Shown piece by piece: positions 57,207 to 64,000 of a DNA stretch of 64,000 bases (positions are counted from its first letter, which is position 1; the number at the start of each line of letters is the position of its first letter). Below the pieces are notes generated by a model. That model was not told the DNA's origin and did not search any database. It saw nothing but the letters and a program-made list of their open reading frames with translations. The position numbers and the translations under genes are program-made. The stretch comes from JAEZBP01 sp963832725 (lineage in GTDB: Bacteria; Myxococcota_A; Polyangia; Polyangiales; Sandaracinaceae): NCBI GenBank assembly GCA_963832725.1, contig CAWHVG010000005.1, positions 1,674,001 through 1,738,000 of the forward strand. The letters run 5' to 3'.

Positions 57207-58051
57207 AGGCCCTCCAGGAGGGTCGTGTGCACGCTCTGGCTGTCTCCCTGGATGGGAGGCATGACGGACGGCGGAAGACTCGCCGCCGTGATCGCGGCGG
57301 CGGCCGCGCCGAGCACGACCACCCCGATCACGGTCCAGAACCACCAGCTGGTCAGGATGTCGTCTCCTCCGCTCTCAGTCGGCTCGACGGGCTCGGTGTT
57401 GAGGCGCGCCGGCTCCACGCTCGAGCGCGCGACCTCCTCGGGGCTGAGCCCGACGGCGGGAGGCGCCTCCAGGCTCACCGTCGCCCGCTGACCGCTCTGC
57501 ACCTCGACCTCGCGTGCCGAGAGCTCGGCGGCGCCTCGGCTCACGCTCACCCGATGCGTGCCCGGGTCGGCGGGCTGGGGGACACCGAGCAAGGGGGCTG
57601 GGACCGGCGCGCCGTCGAGCATGAGCTGGACCCCGTCGCGAGCGCCCGTGAGATCGATCTGGAGAGTACCGAGACGAGCCTCCACCTCCGCCAGCCTCCG
57701 CTCCGCCAGGTCGTGGAGACGGGAGTCGTCGTCGCTCGCGCGGATCGCGGCGCGGAGATCCTCGCTCGCCTCCACCAGCCGGCCGAGCTGAGCGAGCGCT
57801 CCCGCCAGGTTGTAGAGAACGACGGGCGAGGGCCGCAGCTCGTAGGAGCGACCGAGCCGGTCGGCCGCCGTCGCCCAATCGGATCGGTCGACGGCGTCCA
57901 TGCCTTCGCGGAAGAGCGCCCGCGCCTCGGCCGTCCGCTCGGTTTCCTCTCGGGTCTCGGATTGCGCCGACGCTCCCGCCGTAGCGAAGAGCACGACGAG
58001 GAGCCCGGCAGCAGCGACGAACCTGCTCACCTGCAACCTCCCGGATGCCAT
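57203..58051 (-). CDS. TPR-type exported protein with C-terminal membrane anchor, module B first gene
   Basis: A 282-residue protein: MASGRLQVSRFVAAAGLLVV signal, cleaved near ASAQ. A helical TPR-like domain follows (ALFREGMDAVDRSDWATAAD, LRPSPVVLYNLAGALAQLGR), then a beta domain of PEGA type (GTLQIDLTGARDGVQLMLDG, DPGTHRVSVSRGAAELSARE). A C-terminal helix is WWFWTVIGVVVLGAAAAAIT. So the TPR and PEGA parts lie outside the cytoplasm, tethered at the end. Its stop overlaps the lipoprotein gene. Paralogue of 59121-59937, with the same order of domains. Confidence 0.78.
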   Translation of the reverse strand: MASGRLQVSRFVAAAGLLVVLFATAGASAQSETREETERTAEARALFREGMDAVDRSDWATAADRLGRSYELRPSPVVLYNLAGALAQLGRLVEASEDLRAAIRASDDDSRLHDLAERRLAEVEARLGTLQIDLTGARDGVQLMLDGAPVPAPLLGVPQPADPGTHRVSVSRGAAELSAREVEVQSGQRATVSLEAPPAVGLSPEEVARSSVEPARLNTEPVEPTESGGDDILTSWWFWTVIGVVVLGAAAAAITAASLPPSVMPPIQGDSQSVHTTLLEGL

Positions 58052-58068
58052 GATGAAATGCCCATGTG

Positions 58069-59124
58069 TCAGCAACCCGGGCTGCCCGTCCCCCAGACGC
58101 AGGTCGAAACGGGCAGCGTGTCGTTGCAGCAGGTCTGGCCGGGCGAACAGGTCATCGCGCAGTGGTAGTTGAAGGGCAGTTCGCACCCGCCCCCGACGAC
58201 GCAGAGCCTTCCCGTGGAACAGCTCCCGCCGCATGCGTCCGTGACGCAGGCGCCCAGATGACACCCCTGGCCCATCGAGTGGCGGCAGCACTGCGACCCG
58301 CAGCACTCCTGGTCACCCGATGCGAGATCGGTACAGGGACAGGTCGGACCGGAGTCTGGGCCCGAGTCGGCTGGGCCGCTGTCGGGTGAGCCGCTGTCCC
58401 GCAGACCCGAGTCGGGCGGACCGCTGTCCCGCAGACCCGAGTCGGGTGAGCCGCCGTCTCGCGGACCTGCGTCGCGCGCGCCGCTGTCACCCGCGTCGGG
58501 AAGGGCACACGGCCGGGATGCTGGGGTCTCGCACCCGTCTCCGGCGAGGTGGTTGCAGTCCTGCCAGCCGGACGCGCACCGCGACACGCATTGGCCGCCG
58601 TCGCAGTCAGCGACCACGTGCGGGGAGCCCCCGTCCGGGAATCCCGCGTCCGGATCGAAGGGCGACGGATCCCTCGGAACCGCCGTGCATGCGCCGTTCA
58701 CGCAGGTCGTCGAGGGATCCTCGCACGACACGCCGATGCACGCGTCCTGGAGAAGCAGGTAGAGGTGCTGAACCCGCCCCGCCCTGTAGTCGCCGACCAG
58801 ACCGGCCGTGGCGACCGTCACCGGCGCGTTCGGCGATCCACCGAGGGCTGTCGCTTCGATGCGGAAGAATCGGCCGGGATCTCCACCCCGCGGTGAGAGC
58901 GCGACGGTCCACGGATACCAGACACCGCTCGGCCTCGTTCCCGTCTCCGACTGCATGTTCTCGAGCGTCACGCCATCGGGGCTGCCCCAGAGCTCGATCT
59001 GGACCCGGTTCGAGCTGCTCCTCACCCCATCTTGGGCGTCGATGGTCACCAGCACCTCCGGTGGAGTGGCCGTGCATCCCAGCGTCGCCATCGCGAATAC
59101 GAGCGAGAGACTCGCGCTTCTCAT
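58069..59124 (-). CDS. Cysteine-rich lipoprotein, module A second gene
   Basis: A 351-residue lipoprotein: MRSASLSLVFAMATLGC (59124). The N-terminal domain matches its paralogue at 55803-57206 (PEVLVTIDAQDGVRSSSNRV, VWYPWTVALSPRGGDPGRFF, QHLYLLLQDACIGVSCEDPS). The middle is a Ser/Pro/Asp/Gly repeat (GLRDSGPPDSGLRDSGSPDS), and the end is a cysteine cluster (CGSQCCRHSMGQGCHLGAC, CSPGQTCCND). Its start overlaps the stop of the preceding gene (ATGA). The Asp/Gly/Ser repeats replace the MopE-like part of the paralogue, so the two have diverged in the middle while keeping both ends. Intact. Confidence 0.75.
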   Translation of the reverse strand: MRSASLSLVFAMATLGCTATPPEVLVTIDAQDGVRSSSNRVQIELWGSPDGVTLENMQSETGTRPSGVWYPWTVALSPRGGDPGRFFRIEATALGGSPNAPVTVATAGLVGDYRAGRVQHLYLLLQDACIGVSCEDPSTTCVNGACTAVPRDPSPFDPDAGFPDGGSPHVVADCDGGQCVSRCASGWQDCNHLAGDGCETPASRPCALPDAGDSGARDAGPRDGGSPDSGLRDSGPPDSGLRDSGSPDSGPADSGPDSGPTCPCTDLASGDQECCGSQCCRHSMGQGCHLGACVTDACGGSCSTGRLCVVGGGCELPFNYHCAMTCSPGQTCCNDTLPVSTCVWGTGSPGC

Positions 59125-59937
59125 CGGGCTTCCAGCAGGAGCGTGTGAACGGCGCCGTTGTCGCCCGGCTGCAAGGGGGCGGGCTGCAACAACACGGCGG
59201 CGACGATCGCGACGACGACCGCCGCGGCGCCGGCTCCGATCAACGTCCAGAACCACCACTGCTCCTCGATGCCGGCGGGCGGGGCGCCGCCGGTGCTCAG
59301 TGGTGAGCTGTCGGGTTGCCGCAAGCTCGCCCGAGCGGTCTGCTCGGGCGTGGGCGGCGCGGGAGGCGCCTCGAGCGCGACGGTGCTGAGCTGTCCCGAC
59401 TCGACGGCGACCTCCTCGGACGTCAGCTCTTCGTCCCCCCGCCGCAGCGTGATCCGATGGGGGCCGGGATCCGCCGGCTGCGCCACGCCGAACGCCGTGG
59501 CCGCCAAGAATCTGTCCGTCGACCTCGACCTCGACGCGATCGGTCGGACCCGTCACGTCGACGCGCAAGCTCCCGATGCGGGGCGCGACCTCGTCGAGAC
59601 GCGCGCGGGCGCGGCGGCCGACCTCCGACTCTTCCCCGGCCTCTTGCACGATCCCGCGGAGGTACGCGCTCGCCTCGACGAAGCGACCGAGCTCGCTCAG
59701 CGCGAGCGCCAGGTTGTACGCGACGACCGGCGACGGGTGCAGATCCTGGGACCGCTGGAGGCGATCGGCGGCGCGCTCCCAATCCCTGTCGTCGACGGCG
59801 CGCATGCCCTGTTCGAAGAGCGCGCGCGCCGCAGCCCTGCGCGCCGTGGGTCGGTGTCCCACCTGCGCCCGGGCTCCGCCAGCGACGACGACCGCCGCGA
59901 CGAGCGCCACGACGATCAGGGACGCGATCCTCCTCAC
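59121..59937 (-). CDS. TPR-type exported protein with C-terminal membrane anchor, module A first gene; one frame break
   Basis: GTG start MRRIASLIVVALVAAVVVAG (59937), a signal segment, then the TPR-like domain ALFEQGMRAVDDRDWERAAD and LHPSPVVAYNLALALSELGR, closely matching the paralogue at 57203-58051. A PEGA-like part (GSLRVDVTGPTDRVEVEVDG) is split by a frame change near 59510 and continues DPGPHRITLRRGDEELTSEE. The C-terminal anchor is WWFWTLIGAGAAAVVVAIVA. About 272 residues. It is divergent from the Ser/Thr kinase gene, with some 200 bases of shared upstream DNA, so they may be co-regulated. Confidence 0.78.
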
Positions 59938-60140
59938 TCGGTGCCCTCCGCCATTCCGCCGGTCACCATACCTGACCGGTCGCGAGGCGACGACCTTGCG
60001 ACCAGCCACCACATTTGCTGAAAACGCCACCAGGGGCGCACTGAGACAACAGACTGTAGCGAGCGCACTCGGTGGCCGGAGTCCATCCTGCGGATGCCTG
60101 CATCCTCGTTCCGCGGTACACACTACGGGTGCACGCGGGG

Positions 60141-61592
60141 ATGATTGTCGGCGAGAAGTACCGGCTCGAAGAGCCGATCGGTCAGGGAGGGATGGCGAGC
60201 GTCTGGCGAGCCACCCACCTCGTGCTGCAGAACGCCGTCGCGGTCAAAGTGATGGACGCGCCGGGAGGGCGCGCGAAGCTGACCAAGCGCTTCCTGCGCG
60301 AGGCTCGTCTCACGAGCGGGCTCAGGCACCGGAACGTGGTCCAGATCCTCGACTTCGGGATGATGGACGACGGCCAGCCCTTCATGGTGATGGAGCTCCT
60401 CCACGGGAAGAGCCTCGCCGACCGGCTCGAAGAGCTACCGCCGACCGAACAGGAGCTCTTCGAGATCGTCGATCAGATCGAGCGGGCTGGCAGCCGCGCA
60501 CGACGCCGGGATCGTCCACCGCGACGTGAAGCCGGATAACATCTTCCTCGTCCACGACGGCGACGGAGACTACCCGAAGCTGCTCGACTTCGGCATCAGC
60601 CGCAGCGTGGGCGGGCCGGACGAAGCGCGCCTCACCAGCACCGGCGCGGTGCTCGGCACTCCTCTCTACATGTCGCCGGAGCAGGCGCGCGGCCTCCCGG
60701 ACATCGACGGGCGTACGGACGTCTGGAGCGTCGGCGTCGTGCTCTGGGAGGCCCTCGTCGGAGAGCCTCCGCTCCAAGCAGAGCACATGGGCGACGTGCT
60801 CATCCGAATCGCCACCGAGGACATCCCCTCGATCGAGAGCGTGCGCCCCGACCTGCCGCCCGAGGTGGTCTCGGTCGTCGACCGCGCGTTGAAGAGAGAC
60901 CGAAACGCGCGCTTCCAGAGCGCGCGCGAGATGCGGCGGCGGTGCGCGCCGCGGCGAAGGCCATGGCCACGGCGGACACGGCCGTGGTGTCGAGGAGCTC
61001 GCTGCGACCCCGCCTCGGGCGTCCTTCGGCGCCCCCCCTCGAAGCAGCCACCGACACGTTCGAGGAGACCGGCCCGAGCAAGCGTCGATGGCTCGCTGGA
61101 GGTGCTGCTCTCGTGGTCGCGCTCACCCTGGGTGCCGCGGCCGTGTTCGTCGGCGTACGGCTGTCGTCCGAGGAGGACGCGACACCTCCGGTGGCATCGC
61201 CGAACCCGCTCCCGGGGGTGCAGCCCGCGGCCGGCCCAGCAGCGAACGAAGCGCAGGGGTTGGGCGCCGTCGCAGAGGACCATCTTCAGCAGCACGCGGC
61301 GCCGTCGACCGCTGCGAACGCGGGCGAGAGCTCGACCGGCGACGCCCCGACCCAGGCCGAGGCGAGCTCGATCGACACGGCCGAGGAGAGCTCCCCCGAT
61401 GCGACCGGCGCGAGCCGTGAGGCGTCGACCGCCGAGCGTCCTCGCTCCGCCCGACGGTCCGCGTCCAGTGCTCGCGTGCGCCAGCGTCCATCCGCGGAGC
61501 GGCCGGCGCCTCGGGCGCGCCCGCGTCGTCGAGGTGCACGCAATACCTCGTCCCACGAGGACGAGGCCTTCCTCCGTCAGCTCGACTACTGA
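60141..61592 (+). CDS. Ser/Thr protein kinase with single membrane helix, two frame breaks
   Basis: MIVGEKYRLEEPIGQGGMAS (60141) opens the kinase: glycine loop IGQGGMASVW, catalytic Lys36 in VAVKVM, then after a frame change near 60485 GIVHRDVKPDN and LLDFGIS, GTPLYMSPEQARG and the C-lobe. A second change near 60935 leads to the juxtamembrane part, the helix GGAALVVALTLGAAAVFVGV and a Ser/Ala/Glu-rich extracytoplasmic tail that ends RNTSSHEDEAFLRQLDY without a PEGA fold. All catalytic residues are present once the frames are joined, and the two shifts cancel to a multiple of three. Its place beside the duplicated TPR/lipoprotein modules suggests they share a pathway, by inference only. Confidence 0.85.
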
Positions 61593-61666
61593 CGCTCTGC
61601 TCGCCGCGGAACGACCCGCGACGCCGCGAGATTCCGCGCCACGGCCTCTGCGTCGGCAGCCTCAGA

Positions 61667-62301
61667 TCAGAACGGGGCTCGTCGTCCTCGAGCTCGCGTT
61701 CGTCGTAGACGATGTCGTCGTCCCCGGGCAGCGGCGCGTCGTCGAAGCCGGCGGATGCGGGCGCCTCTTCGAACCCGGCCGGTGCGTCGTCGAAGCCGCC
61801 GGGCGGATCCTGGAACTCGCTCTCTTGCGGCGGATCCTGGAACTCGTTCTCCTGCCGGCTCGGCGCGCCTCGCGGCGAGGACGCGGGCGGCGGCGGCCCT
61901 TCGATCGCCTCGATGCCGGGCCCGTCGACCCAGTGCGTCTCGCCGTCGTCGGCGCGCACGCCGTAGCGGAACCCCTTGCCGTAGCGGCTCTCGCCGACCC
62001 AGAACACCTCGCCGCGCGCTCCGGCGCTGGTTCCGCGCGTGATCTCGACCCGCGTGCCCTTCTCCAGCGCCTTCTGCTCGGGCAGCTCGGGCGCCGGGAC
62101 CGCGTCCTCCGGGCCGACGTCTTTCTCGTCCACCCAGTAGGTCTCGCCGTCGTCGCCGCGCACGCCGTAGCGGAACCCCTTGCCGTAGCGGCTCTCGCCG
62201 ACCCAGAACACCTCGCCGCGCATGCCCTTGCCCTGTCGGCCGGACACGATCGCGACGCGCGCTCCCTTCTCCAGCTTCTCGCTCTCGCTCTTGTCGCTCA
62301 T
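61667..62301 (-). CDS. SH3/KOW-like two-repeat protein
   Basis: MSDKSESEKLEKGARVAIVS (62301) begins a soluble protein of about 210 residues. Two near-identical units follow: ARGEVFWVGESRYGKGFRYG with DDGETHWVD (second) and the matching MRGEVFWVGESRYGKGFRYG with DDGETYWVD (first), each led by KGTRVEI or KGARVAI. These look like small beta-barrels of SH3 or KOW type. The tail is Asp/Glu/Pro/Phe-rich (ESEFQDPPGGFDDAPAGFEE) and disordered. The exact stop is unclear: the frame runs on antisense to the kinase, and a break near 61690 probably gives a stop at 61667. Function unknown. Confidence 0.6.
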
Positions 62302-62420
62302 CGCGCCCGAACTCTGCCACGACCGGCGCCGGGGCACGAGCGGCGCGCTCCGGCGCGTAGGGGGCGCCCGACGGAGCTCGAGATCCGTCGCGCCGCTCGA
62401 TCCCGTCACGGGTCACGTAC

Positions 62421-62555
62421 GCGTGGCGACGACCTCCGTGGACTCGTTCGGCACACTTCTGTGCGCGAGCCTCGACGCGCGTGTGGCCACGACCAAACCC
62501 GCGGGTCCGCGACGCCGTGGCGTCCGCGAGCCTCCACGCGCGTGAGGCGACGACC
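62421..62555. repeat. Three copies of a 58-61 bp intergenic repeat
   Basis: GCGTGGCGACGACC (62421), GCGTGTGGCCACGACC (62479) and GCGTGAGGCGACGACC (62540), each of the last two preceded by GCGAGCCTC(G/C)ACGC. The copies are imperfect. They lie in the gap upstream of the SH3-like protein gene and just after the DUF4142 gene. Confidence 0.55.
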
Positions 62556-62557
62556 CG

Positions 62558-63145
62558 TCAGCCCATCTCTGCGCTCTGGAGCTGCAGCGCGTTGGCGAGG
62601 TGCTGCTGGAGGTCGCCGCGGAGCTGCTCGAGATACGCGCGATAGGCCGGATCGCTCGCGTTCGGGATCAGCTTTTGATCCAGCATTTGGATCGCGGCCT
62701 GATGTTGCTGGATCTGCGCCTGTATGTAGGCGTCGTCGAACTGCTGCCCCTGGAGCTGTGAGAGGCGCCGCTCCTCGTCTTGGCTCTGGTGCCGGAGCTG
62801 GCGGCTCAGGTCGCTCTCGACCGGCGTGATGCCCTCCCGATCGAGCACCTGCGCCTGCTGTCGCGCGGCGGATTCGTGACCGTTCATCAGGTAGCTCGCG
62901 TAGTTCCGCACGGCCGGGGTGGCGGCCTTCTCTTCCGCGAGGTGCGCCTGCTGGACTTCGTTGAGGTTGACGGCCTCGAGGACGCCCGCGATCTGCCCGT
63001 CGCTCAGCGAGCCGCCGCCCATGGCGGTGGTCCCGGACGCCGCGTTGGGAGCCGTGTTGGCGGCGCCGCTGTGCGCGCACGCGACCAGCGCGAGCGGAAG
63101 CGCGACGAGGAGCGCGTAGCGGCTCCGAACGAGGATCTTCGACAT
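62558..63145 (-). CDS. DUF4142 lipoprotein
   Basis: A 195-residue exported protein. MSKILVRSRYALLVALPLAL leads to a lipobox VAC. The mature protein is helical with the family's pattern: LSDGQIAGVLEAVNLNEVQQ, AHLAEEKAATPAVRNYASYL, MNGHESAARQQ and the C-terminal LEQLRGDLQQHLANALQLQS. DUF4142 proteins are ferritin-like helical bundles of the outer periplasm, linked to stress or exopolysaccharide in some species; the two His-containing helices here (NGHESA, QQHQAA) could bind metal. Intact. Followed leftwards by the repeat region. Confidence 0.85.
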   Translation of the reverse strand: MSKILVRSRYALLVALPLALVACAHSGAANTAPNAASGTTAMGGGSLSDGQIAGVLEAVNLNEVQQAHLAEEKAATPAVRNYASYLMNGHESAARQQAQVLDREGITPVESDLSRQLRHQSQDEERRLSQLQGQQFDDAYIQAQIQQHQAAIQMLDQKLIPNASDPAYRAYLEQLRGDLQQHLANALQLQSAEMG

Positions 63146-63425
63146 CTGATACCTCCGAGCATTGGATTCGACCGGGCCGGGAGTCCCGCACTCGGTCCGC
63201 GATCTCGAAGGCGGCTCCTAGTCCCCTGAATCCGGGCTCCGATCCACGCGCTCCCACGAGACCGAGGCGATGCTCACCGAGAGAAGGCAGGGCGGCACGA
63301 TGCCCCGAGGCGTGCCGACGCAGGGTAGCGACGCCCTCGCCTCGCCGAGCGACGCGCCATCGCGCGGGAAGACACGAGCCGATCTTCGCCGGCGCGGAGG
63401 CCGACCGAGGACGACCTGAGCGGTG
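63146..63425. other. Intergenic, no gene seen
   Basis: A gap of about 280 bases between the YnbE-like lipoprotein stop and the DUF4142 start, both leftward. A ydbL-like third gene, which follows ynbE in E. coli, is not present here. Confidence 0.35.
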
Positions 63426-63629
63426 TCAGCCGCCGGCCGGCGTGGAGGGCGTCTCGGCCGGCTCCTCGCCGCCGCTCGTCGCGTCCTCCGAATCGGCGCT
63501 CTCGTGCACGTTGACGTTCACGTCCATCTGCACGCGGATGGGCTCCACGTGCACCGGAGCGAGGTTGACGTTGTGCTGCATGGCGCATCCGCCGAGGAGA
63601 ACGAACGCGAGAGGGAGAATGCGCTTCAC
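63426..63629 (-). CDS. YnbE-like small lipoprotein
   Basis: A 67-residue lipoprotein, GTG start MKRILPLAFVLLGGC, whose short mature part HNVNLAPVHVEPIRVQMDVN and VNVH matches the YnbE pattern (apolar-alternating strand with PI-x-INLNVxI). An acidic, low-complexity tail follows. In E. coli YnbE is an outer-membrane lipoprotein that works with the YdbH bridge protein in phospholipid transport between the membranes. Its start overlaps the stop of the upstream YdbH-like gene (GTGA), the same order as in E. coli. Confidence 0.6.
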   Translation of the reverse strand: MKRILPLAFVLLGGCAMQHNVNLAPVHVEPIRVQMDVNVNVHESADSEDATSGGEEPAETPSTPAGG

Positions 63630-64000
63630 GGCTGCCGTACTCGGATGGTCGTCTCGCCGCTGGGCCAGAGCCGCAGGGCGTGGTCGAGGAGGGGCTGAAT
63701 GCCTCGGAGGTTGAGCGTGACGTCCAGCTCTTGTGGCGTCCGCACCCCCTGACCGACAACGCGCGCACGGACGCGCCTTGTTCCAGTCGTCTCGTCGACC
63801 GTGAGCACGAGCTGCCGGTAGCGGAAGTCCGAGAGCGCGCCGAGCACGCGCTGCTGAACGATGCGGCCTTGGATCACGGCGTCGAGATCCGAGACCCGCG
63901 GCGACGCGAGCTCCGCCAGGTCCGCGACCTGCAGGCGGCCCGGCTCCCGCGCGCTCAAGCGGCTCGGGCCGAGGACCAGACGTCGCTCGTCACCGAGCTT
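63626..64000 (-). CDS. YdbH-like intermembrane transport protein, C-terminal part
   Basis: The reading frame enters from the right edge, so only the last 124 residues are visible. They read LSAREPGRLQVADLAELASP, VSDLDAVIQGRIVQQRVLGA, LSDFRYRQLVLTVDETTGTR and VTLNLRGIQPLLDHALRLWP, alternating strands like the C-terminus of long AsmA/YdbH proteins. The assignment depends mainly on the adjacent YnbE-like gene. If right, the full gene would encode a long beta-groove bridge between inner and outer membranes. Confidence 0.55.
   Translation of the reverse strand, partial: KLGDERRLVLGPSRLSAREPGRLQVADLAELASPRVSDLDAVIQGRIVQQRVLGALSDFRYRQLVLTVDETTGTRRVRARVVGQGVRTPQELDVTLNLRGIQPLLDHALRLWPSGETTIRVRQP

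Noticed and set aside
61123..61666. Continuation of the SH3-like gene's frame under the kinase tail
   Set aside because: It would overlap the kinase gene antisense by some 470 bases and reads as Arg/Pro-rich noise; a frame break near 61690 is more likely.

Overview
The window is very GC-rich DNA from what looks like a myxobacterium (Myxococcota, most likely Polyangia such as a Sandaracinus relative). The placement is inferred from gene content: Ser/Thr kinases with a C-terminal membrane anchor, many lipoproteins with Asp/Gly/Ala-rich linkers after the lipobox, MopE-type metal-binding motifs, FG-GAP repeats, a DUF2378-like protein and a CglE-like barrel. There is no rRNA, convincing tRNA, CRISPR array or phage module.

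Layout. 1-10 kb: the end of a PEGA kinase, an acyl-CoA synthetase, a secreted carboxylesterase, and AI-2E-type, SPW and YbhN-type membrane proteins. 10-17.5 kb: two cysteine-rich surface lipoproteins in one operon, methylmalonate-semialdehyde dehydrogenase and a secreted GH5 hydrolase. 18-23 kb: a scarred zone with a decayed ISKra4-like transposase, a DUF2254 remnant and an FG-GAP protein. 23-31 kb: MscS channel, a large CxxCH lipoprotein, ROK kinase, TraB/GumN protein and SelO. 31-35.5 kb: a two-gene operon of fused enzymes, aspartokinase-DAP decarboxylase followed by EctA-EctB. 35.5-39 kb: an 83-bp tandem repeat array with remnant genes around it. 39-43.4 kb: a 1000-residue PHP-domain lipoprotein overlapping a barrel protein. 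43.7-46.5 kb: an LRR protein, a 5'-truncated group II intron and a truncated SDR gene. 46.6-55.8 kb: fatty-acid hydroxylase, TetR plus enoyl-CoA hydratase, DUF1697, methyltransferase, LolA, CglE-like barrel and amine oxidase. 55.8-61.6 kb: a tandem duplication of a two-gene module (TPR/membrane protein plus cysteine-rich lipoprotein) beside a divergent Ser/Thr kinase. 61.7-64 kb: an SH3-like repeat protein, DUF4142 lipoprotein, and a YnbE/YdbH-like pair.

Functional threads. Cell-envelope proteins dominate. The most unusual locus is the lysAC-ectAB operon: the ectoine-type aminotransferase domain has arginine where the PLP-binding lysine should be, and no ectC is present. The duplicated TPR/lipoprotein module next to a kinase looks like a signalling or surface-assembly unit.

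Caution. About 25 genes or gene segments are broken by what look like single-base frame changes, including in well-conserved enzymes. Most are probably uncorrected assembly indels rather than true pseudogenes, so frameshifted genes are given as full spans with the break position noted.
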